Assembly (NCBI GenBank): GCA_903885525.1
Contig: CAISJA010000027.1
Span: 1-10,062, forward strand
DNA length: 10,062 bases
Direction of reading: 5' to 3'
From: an uncultured Opitutaceae bacterium
Lineage (GTDB): Bacteria > Verrucomicrobiota > Verrucomicrobiia > Opitutales > Opitutaceae
Below the pieces are notes generated by a model, which was not told the origin of the DNA, did no database searches, and saw nothing but the letters and a program-made list of their open reading frames with translations. Shown piece after piece: positions 6,264 through 10,062 of the stretch. The first letter of the stretch is position 1; each line of letters starts with the position of its first letter. The translations under genes were made by a program, and so were the position numbers.

Positions 6264-6662
6264 GGAGATCAGATCGAAAGGCAGGATGTCGGCGGCATCG
6301 CGCGAAACCTTGGCCGGCAGATAGATTTTCCCGCTCGGATTTTCATAGACGTCGATGCGCATGTAGACCGGCAGCCGCTCGAAGTAGATCGCCAGCGTCA
6401 GCCGTTCGACCCTGGTGGTGAGCGCGATTTTGCTCACCACCTGATACCCGAGGTAGTCACCGGACGGGCCGATCAGCGGCTTGAGCTGATTGGCGAGCAG
6501 CCGCGCGCTCTCGGTGTCGATGCCGTAAAGCAGATCCGCGAAGGTCGTCGGTCCGTTCGTTTTCAACTGGGCCAGGGCCTGATACAATTTGCCCTCGGCG
6601 GGTTGAGCGGGCAACGGCCGGGCCAGAACGAGGGCGAGCAGGGCGAGGAGGATGACTTTCAT
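6249..6662 (-). CDS. Small secreted protein of unknown function
   Basis: A 137-residue protein with a clear Sec signal peptide: MK, then the hydrophobic run VILLALLALVLA, then a likely cleavage around residues 17-22 (PLPAQPAEG). There is no lipobox Cys and no Cys at all, so it is probably soluble in the periplasm. The mature part has an N-terminal helical stretch (LYQALAQL), then TFADLLYGIDTESA, and alternating strands near the end (LTLAIYFERLPVYMRIDVY, 91-109, and GKIYLPAKVSRD). This suggests a small alpha+beta fold of the NTF2 or DUF-type secreted kind, but I recognise no family. It lies convergent to the DUF420 gene and 248 bases downstream of the blue-copper gene on the same strand, after that gene's terminator, so it probably has its own promoter. 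Its ATG at 6662 follows CTCCTCCC, the same bases as the DUF420 gene start. Confidence 0.72.
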   Translation of the reverse strand: MKVILLALLALVLARPLPAQPAEGKLYQALAQLKTNGPTTFADLLYGIDTESARLLANQLKPLIGPSGDYLGYQVVSKIALTTRVERLTLAIYFERLPVYMRIDVYENPSGKIYLPAKVSRDAADILPFDLISAAGK

Positions 6663-6863
6663 GGGAGGAGTGTGTGCAGGACGCCGGCAAGGCGCCCAAA
6701 ACGGCTCCGGCCCGAGGAACCGGTGCCATCATGGCGGCGGGACCCTCGTGCGGCAATCAGGAATTCCCAAGGCCCGGAACCGCACCGGCAAACTCCCCAC
6801 CCCCAGTTCTGGCAAACGCCCCGGGCGCGCCACCTGCGCCGGTGCCTCCGGCGAAAAATCGAA
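6663..6863. other. Intergenic stretch with no gene seen
   Basis: Between the secreted-protein gene and the blue-copper terminator there is no convincing reading frame on either strand and no RNA gene. It should contain the promoter of the minus-strand secreted-protein gene, but no clear -35/-10 pair was found. Confidence 0.4.
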
Positions 6864-6885
6864 AGCCGGGCCCGGAGGCCCGGCT
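6852..6885 (-). terminator. Intrinsic terminator of the blue-copper gene
   Basis: On the minus strand, 24 bases past the stop codon at 6910, a 9-bp GC-rich stem (6885-6877 with 6872-6864, GCCGGGCC paired to GGCCCGGC plus an A-T pair) closes a 4-base loop. It is followed directly by TTTCGATTTTT. Stem, tight loop and T-rich tail fit a Rho-independent terminator for the minus-strand gene. A second GC hairpin (6837-6842 with 6848-6853) follows. Confidence 0.78.
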
Positions 6886-6909
6886 CAGGCAAAACGGGCT
6901 GAAACCGGC

Positions 6910-7383
6910 TTACTGGACGACGAGCACGCCCTTCATCCCGGTCAGGAAGTGGGCCGGGAAGCTGCACAAGTAGGTGTACTCACCCGGTTCCATCGGGGCG
7001 GTGAGGGTGATTTCATCGGTCTGCTTCGGTCCGAGGAGCTTCGTCTTGGCCAGAACCTTGTCCGCGAGGGCGGCGGGGATGTAGTCCGTGGCTATGGCGG
7101 TGGCGGCGGCATCGGCAAAGGCCTTCGGGTCCACGCCGTTTTGCAGGAGCACGAAATTATGGGCCATGGCGACCTTGGGCATCGTGCCGATATTGGTGAG
7201 GATGATCTTGATCTCCTGGCCGGGCTTGGCGTCGATCCGGTTCAAATTGTACTTCATGGCGTCACCGGCCGTCAGCTCGATGGTGAGGGGGCCGTTGCCA
7301 CCGGCGGGAGCCTCGTCTTTTTTGGCGCATCCGGCAAGAAGCAGACCGCAGGCGAGGAGGAGGGGGGGGAGCAGGTTTTTCAT
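6910..7383 (-). CDS. Auracyanin/azurin-like blue copper lipoprotein
   Basis: A 157-residue type 1 copper protein, expected to carry one electron at a time on the outer face of the cytoplasmic membrane. The signal peptide ends in the lipobox LLLAGC, so C19 should be lipidated. A short Lys/Glu/Ala/Gly linker (20-31) leads into a single cupredoxin domain. All four copper ligands are visible: H75 in AMAHNFVLL, C140 in YTYLCSFPAH, H145 and M150 in GMKGVLVV. The ligand loop is Cys-x4-His-x4-Met. As I recall, azurin has Cys-x4-His-x3-Met and auracyanin has x4/x4, so auracyanin is the closer match. The Met start at 7383 is the obvious one before the signal peptide; the frame runs on upstream and antisense over coxB only by chance. 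It is divergent from coxB, 207 bases away, and ends in its own terminator. Feeding the oxidase is a likely but inferred role. Confidence 0.92.
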   Translation of the reverse strand: MKNLLPPLLLACGLLLAGCAKKDEAPAGGNGPLTIELTAGDAMKYNLNRIDAKPGQEIKIILTNIGTMPKVAMAHNFVLLQNGVDPKAFADAAATAIATDYIPAALADKVLAKTKLLGPKQTDEITLTAPMEPGEYTYLCSFPAHFLTGMKGVLVVQ

Positions 7384-7590
7384 AGGGAGTGGGCGAGAAT
7401 TTCGCACAGAAAGCTGCGGCGCGCAACGCCGGAGGTCAGGATTCCGCCTCCCGGCCCGGGGAGGGCCGGATGTGCAATTCTTGCGTAAATATTCGCATTT
7501 TTTGCGATTGAAATGAGGCGCAGGATGCGAAGTCTGGCCGCTTCCTTCCAGCCCGCCCCCCGGCGCGGATCGAGCCCTTTTCATTTCCCA
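7384..7590. promoter_or_regulatory. Divergent control region between blue-copper gene and coxB
   Basis: A 207-base region that should contain both promoters. An AT-rich island at 7475-7515 stands out. In it TGCG and CGCA alternate: TGCG at 7482-7485, CGCA at 7494-7497 and TGCG at 7503-7506, giving TGCG-N8-CGCA and CGCA-N5-TGCG symmetry. This could be a regulator site, but no confident -35/-10 pair was found on either strand. Confidence 0.4.
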
Positions 7591-8883
7591 ATGACACGTC
7601 CCCGCTTTGACCAACGCCAGATTGCCCGCGCCTGCCTCGTTTTGCTGGGCGGCCTGCTCCCCGTGCTCCTCACCGGCTGCCAATGGGCCAGCCTCCACGG
7701 CCCGCAATCCACCATGGAGGTCGATGGCCCCGTGGCCCGTGCCCAGCTCGACGTGTTCATGACCACGGTCTATGTGACGGCCGGCATCTTCGTGGTCGTC
7801 GCCCTCGTCCTCGCCTACGCGACCCTGCGCTTCAAGGCCCGCAGCGCCTCCGAGGAGAAGGCGGTGCCGCCCGACCAGGGCCATGGCAATCCCTTCGTGG
7901 AAGTCTTCCTGATCTCCGCCTCGGTCGCCCTCCTCGTCATCATCGCCATCCCGACGCTGAAGAACATCTGGTACACCCATGATGTGCCGGAGGCCGAGCG
8001 GGCCAATGCCATGGACGTGACCGCCACCGGCTACCAGTGGTGGTTCAAGTTCGAGTACCCGGGCGAGATGGTGAAGCTGCCCGCGGGCGGCGAGGCCCCG
8101 CTGGCCACCGGCAACGAACTCGTCATCCCCGCCGGGACGCCCGTCCGGATCCACCTGCGCACGGTCGATGTCATCCACAGCTTCTGGGTGCCGAAACTGG
8201 CCGGCAAGGTGGACATGATCCCCAACCGGGCAAACTTCCTCTGGCTCAAGGCCGACAAGCCGGGGTATTTCTACGGCCAGTGCGCCGAATATTGCGGCGA
8301 CTCGCACGCCATCATGCGCTTCCGGGTCGTGGCCCTCAGCCCGAGCGAATACGTCAAGTGGCTCGACAACCAGAAGGCCCCCGCGCGCACGGTCACCACC
8401 ACGGCCCGGGCTGAATCCTCGCCCCTGACGCTGCCCGCCCTGCCCCTCGCCCAGATCGGCGGCCCGGCCGTCGGTGCCGGCGCCACCCTCGCCGCCTCCG
8501 GCAACTTTGATGCCGACCCGCTTGGCGGCTGGAAGAAAAAACAGCAGCCCGCCGCCGGCGAAGACCCCGCCCTCATCGCCCGGGGCCGCCAGCTCTTCCG
8601 CGAAAAGACCTGCCTCTCCTGCCATACCATCCGCGGCCATGAGGGCATCGGCATCACCGGGCCCGAGCTGACCCACGTCGGCGCCCGCACCACCATCGCC
8701 GCCGGCGTGCTGGAAAACAGCCCCGAACGCATGCACCAGTGGATCCGCGACCCGAACTATTTCAAGCCGGGCAACAAAATGTTCAACGGCGGCTACACCG
8801 ACCCCGCCAGCGGCCAGACCCTCATCAACCTCAACGAGCAGGAAATCGACGCCCTCGTCGCCTACCTGCAATCGCTGAAGTGA
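7591..8883 (+). CDS. coxB: Cytochrome c oxidase subunit II, caa3 type: lipoprotein with CuA and fused cytochrome c
   Basis: Subunit II takes electrons into the oxidase through its CuA centre; here it also carries its own cytochrome c. With the ATG at 7591 it has 430 residues. A signal peptide with lipobox LLTGC predicts lipidation at C30. Two membrane helices follow (about 56-80 and 103-121). The CuA domain (about 141-250) has the aromatic GYQWWFKFEYP and complete CuA ligands: H196 in IHSFW, then C231, E233, C235, H239 and M242 in QCAEYCGDSHAIM. A Pro/Ala/Gly-rich linker (about 263-322) leads to a class I-like cytochrome c (about 325-430) with heme site CLSCH (C341, C344, H345) and likely axial Met M397 in PGNKMFNGG. 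The frame is open back to an ATG at 7513, but the extra 26 residues would spoil the signal peptide. coxA follows 106 bases later. Confidence 0.96.
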   Translation: MTRPRFDQRQIARACLVLLGGLLPVLLTGCQWASLHGPQSTMEVDGPVARAQLDVFMTTVYVTAGIFVVVALVLAYATLRFKARSASEEKAVPPDQGHGNPFVEVFLISASVALLVIIAIPTLKNIWYTHDVPEAERANAMDVTATGYQWWFKFEYPGEMVKLPAGGEAPLATGNELVIPAGTPVRIHLRTVDVIHSFWVPKLAGKVDMIPNRANFLWLKADKPGYFYGQCAEYCGDSHAIMRFRVVALSPSEYVKWLDNQKAPARTVTTTARAESSPLTLPALPLAQIGGPAVGAGATLAASGNFDADPLGGWKKKQQPAAGEDPALIARGRQLFREKTCLSCHTIRGHEGIGITGPELTHVGARTTIAAGVLENSPERMHQWIRDPNYFKPGNKMFNGGYTDPASGQTLINLNEQEIDALVAYLQSLK

Positions 8884-8910
8884 CGGCGGCCCCGAGCGCG
8901 GCGCGGGCAA

Positions 8911-8944
8911 AGCCCTCCGCCCCCTCCCTGGCGTAGCCCTCCGC
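8911..8944. repeat. Short direct repeat between coxB and coxA
   Basis: AGCCCTCCGC occurs at 8911-8920 and again at 8935-8944, 24 bases apart, in the 106-base coxB-coxA gap. The gap otherwise is C-rich with no gene or clear terminator. Two 10-base copies in such biased sequence may be chance or a trace of a dispersed repeat. Confidence 0.4.
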
Positions 8945-8989
8945 GTTCCCCGCCCGCCCCACTTCCCCTCAGAAAATTCTCTTCTCCCT

Positions 8990-10062
8990 ATGTCCGAAGC
9001 ACTGGCCAAATCCGATTTCCCTGGCGCGGGCCATCCCGCCGCCCAGCCGCTCTCTCTCTTCGCCCGCCCGACGGCCAAGACCGGCCTCGCCGCCTGGCTG
9101 ACTTCCGTCGACCACAAGAGGATCGGCGTGATGTACGGCGTCTTTGCCGTCTGTTTCTTCATCGTGGGCGGCTTGGAGGCGCTCCTAATCCGCACCCAGC
9201 TCATGGTGCCGAACAGCCATTTCATCACCGCCCAGTTCTACAACGAACTGTTCACCATGCATGGCACCACGATGATCTTCCTCGGGGTGATGCCGCTGAA
9301 CGCCGCCTTTTTCAATCTTCTCATCCCGATCCAGATCGGCGCCCGCGACGTCGCCTTCCCCCGCCTCAATGCCTTTTCCCTCTGGGTCTTCGTCGTCGGC
9401 GCGATCATCCTGAACATCGGCTGGTTCCTCAAGGACGGCGCCCCGCACATCGGCTGGGTCGGCTACGCCCCCCTCACCTCGAAGGCCTTCACCCCCGGCC
9501 TTTCCACCGACCTCTGGGTCATCGGCCTGCAGATGCTCGGCCTTTCCTCGATCGTCGCCTCGCTGAATTTTATCGTCACCATCATCAACCTGCGCGCCCC
9601 CGGCCTGACGATGATGCGCCTGCCGGTCTTCTGCTGGATGGCCCTTGTCACCAGCTTCCTGCTCGTCCTGGCCCTGCCCGCCATCGCCATCGCCCTGGTC
9701 GAAGTGCTGTTCGACCGCCACTTCGGCACGAGTTTCTTCGAGGTCTCGAACGGCGGCCAGCCCGTCCTCTGGCAGCACCTCTTCTGGATCTTCGGCCACC
9801 CCGAGGTCTACATCCTCATTCTGCCGCCGATGGGCTATGTCTCGGAGATCCTTCCCACCTTCTCGCGCAAACCGCTCTTTGGCTACCCGATTGTGGTCTT
9901 CTCCGGGGCGGCCATCGGCTTCATCGGTTTCGGCGTCTGGAGCCACCACATGTTCACGACCGGCATGGGCAATGTCGCCACCGCCGCCTTCTCCCTCGCC
10001 ACGATGGCCATCGCCGTCCCGACCGGCGTGAAGATCTTCAATTGGATCGGCACCCTCTGGGG
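8990..10062 (+). CDS. coxA: Cytochrome c oxidase subunit I, A1-type heme-copper oxidase (3' end outside window)
   Basis: Subunit I is the catalytic, proton-pumping core that reduces oxygen to water. The frame runs from ATG 8990 to the right edge with no stop, giving 357 complete codons; from memory the family usually has 530-650 residues, so the C-terminal part is missing. After a soluble N-tail the sequence SVDHKRIG starts the membrane core. H91 in MHGTTMIFL is the first heme a ligand. WIFGHPEVYILILPP holds the CuB ligand H270, E272 and the cross-linked Y274; SHHMF gives CuB ligands H319 and H320. E272 marks the A1 class. The D-channel residues are present (N109, D120 in GARDVAFPRLN, N127), as is the K-channel Lys K348 in PTGVKIFNW. 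The second heme a and the heme a3 His lie beyond the window. There is no Shine-Dalgarno; CTCCCT precedes the ATG. Confidence 0.96.
   Translation, partial: MSEALAKSDFPGAGHPAAQPLSLFARPTAKTGLAAWLTSVDHKRIGVMYGVFAVCFFIVGGLEALLIRTQLMVPNSHFITAQFYNELFTMHGTTMIFLGVMPLNAAFFNLLIPIQIGARDVAFPRLNAFSLWVFVVGAIILNIGWFLKDGAPHIGWVGYAPLTSKAFTPGLSTDLWVIGLQMLGLSSIVASLNFIVTIINLRAPGLTMMRLPVFCWMALVTSFLLVLALPAIAIALVEVLFDRHFGTSFFEVSNGGQPVLWQHLFWIFGHPEVYILILPPMGYVSEILPTFSRKPLFGYPIVVFSGAAIGFIGFGVWSHHMFTTGMGNVATAAFSLATMAIAVPTGVKIFNWIGTLW

Noticed and set aside
7384..9228. Long minus-strand extension upstream of the blue-copper gene, antisense to coxB and coxA
   Set aside because: It is in frame with the blue-copper protein, but its sequence is low-complexity and lies opposite well-supported oxidase genes. 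The blue-copper protein has its own Met and signal peptide at 7383.
1..10062. CRISPR arrays, tRNA/rRNA genes, insertion-sequence transposases, phage or defence genes
   Set aside because: None was seen when reading both strands. The content is metabolic and respiratory except for the small palindrome-flanked unit.

Overview
The window is GC-rich, gene-dense bacterial chromosome. Its core is a gene cluster for an aa3/caa3-type cytochrome c oxidase together with the proteins that supply it with heme A and copper. The best taxonomic guess is Verrucomicrobiota, Opitutaceae-like. This rests on the protein flavour, the mostly Shine-Dalgarno-less starts and the accessory gene set. It is an impression, not an alignment result.

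Left end (1-1142, + strand): the C-terminal part of AMP nucleosidase (amn, cut by the window edge), then a small metallo-beta-lactamase-fold hydrolase. At 1173-1607 lies a compact unit: a 119-residue protein with a helix-turn-helix-like segment, flanked on both sides by almost identical AT-rich palindromes. The right palindrome is an inverted copy of the left one, with 20 of 21 bases the same. This is the most unusual structure in the window.

Middle (1627-3554, - strand): two translationally coupled genes with an ATGA overlap. One encodes a lipoprotein that joins a CusF-like copper-binding domain to a SCO1/SenC copper chaperone domain. The other is a membrane-anchored protein with two His-rich repeats of identical spacing. 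They are transcribed divergently from ctaA (heme A synthase), ctaB (heme O synthase, again an ATGA overlap) and a DUF420/CtaM-like membrane protein (3755-6238, + strand).

Right end: two minus-strand genes follow, a small secreted protein of unknown function and an auracyanin/azurin-like blue-copper lipoprotein with its own intrinsic terminator. Divergent from the blue-copper gene are coxB (subunit II, a lipoprotein with CuA and a fused C-terminal cytochrome c) and coxA (subunit I, cut by the right edge). Subunits III and IV, if present, lie beyond the window.

Read together, ctaA and ctaB make heme A. The CusF-SCO protein, and possibly its His-rich partner, deliver copper to CuA. The DUF420 protein probably assists assembly. 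The blue-copper lipoprotein may bring electrons to, or alongside, the cytochrome c domain fused to subunit II. No tRNA, rRNA, CRISPR array or transposase gene is visible, and no gene-free stretch exceeds 300 bases.
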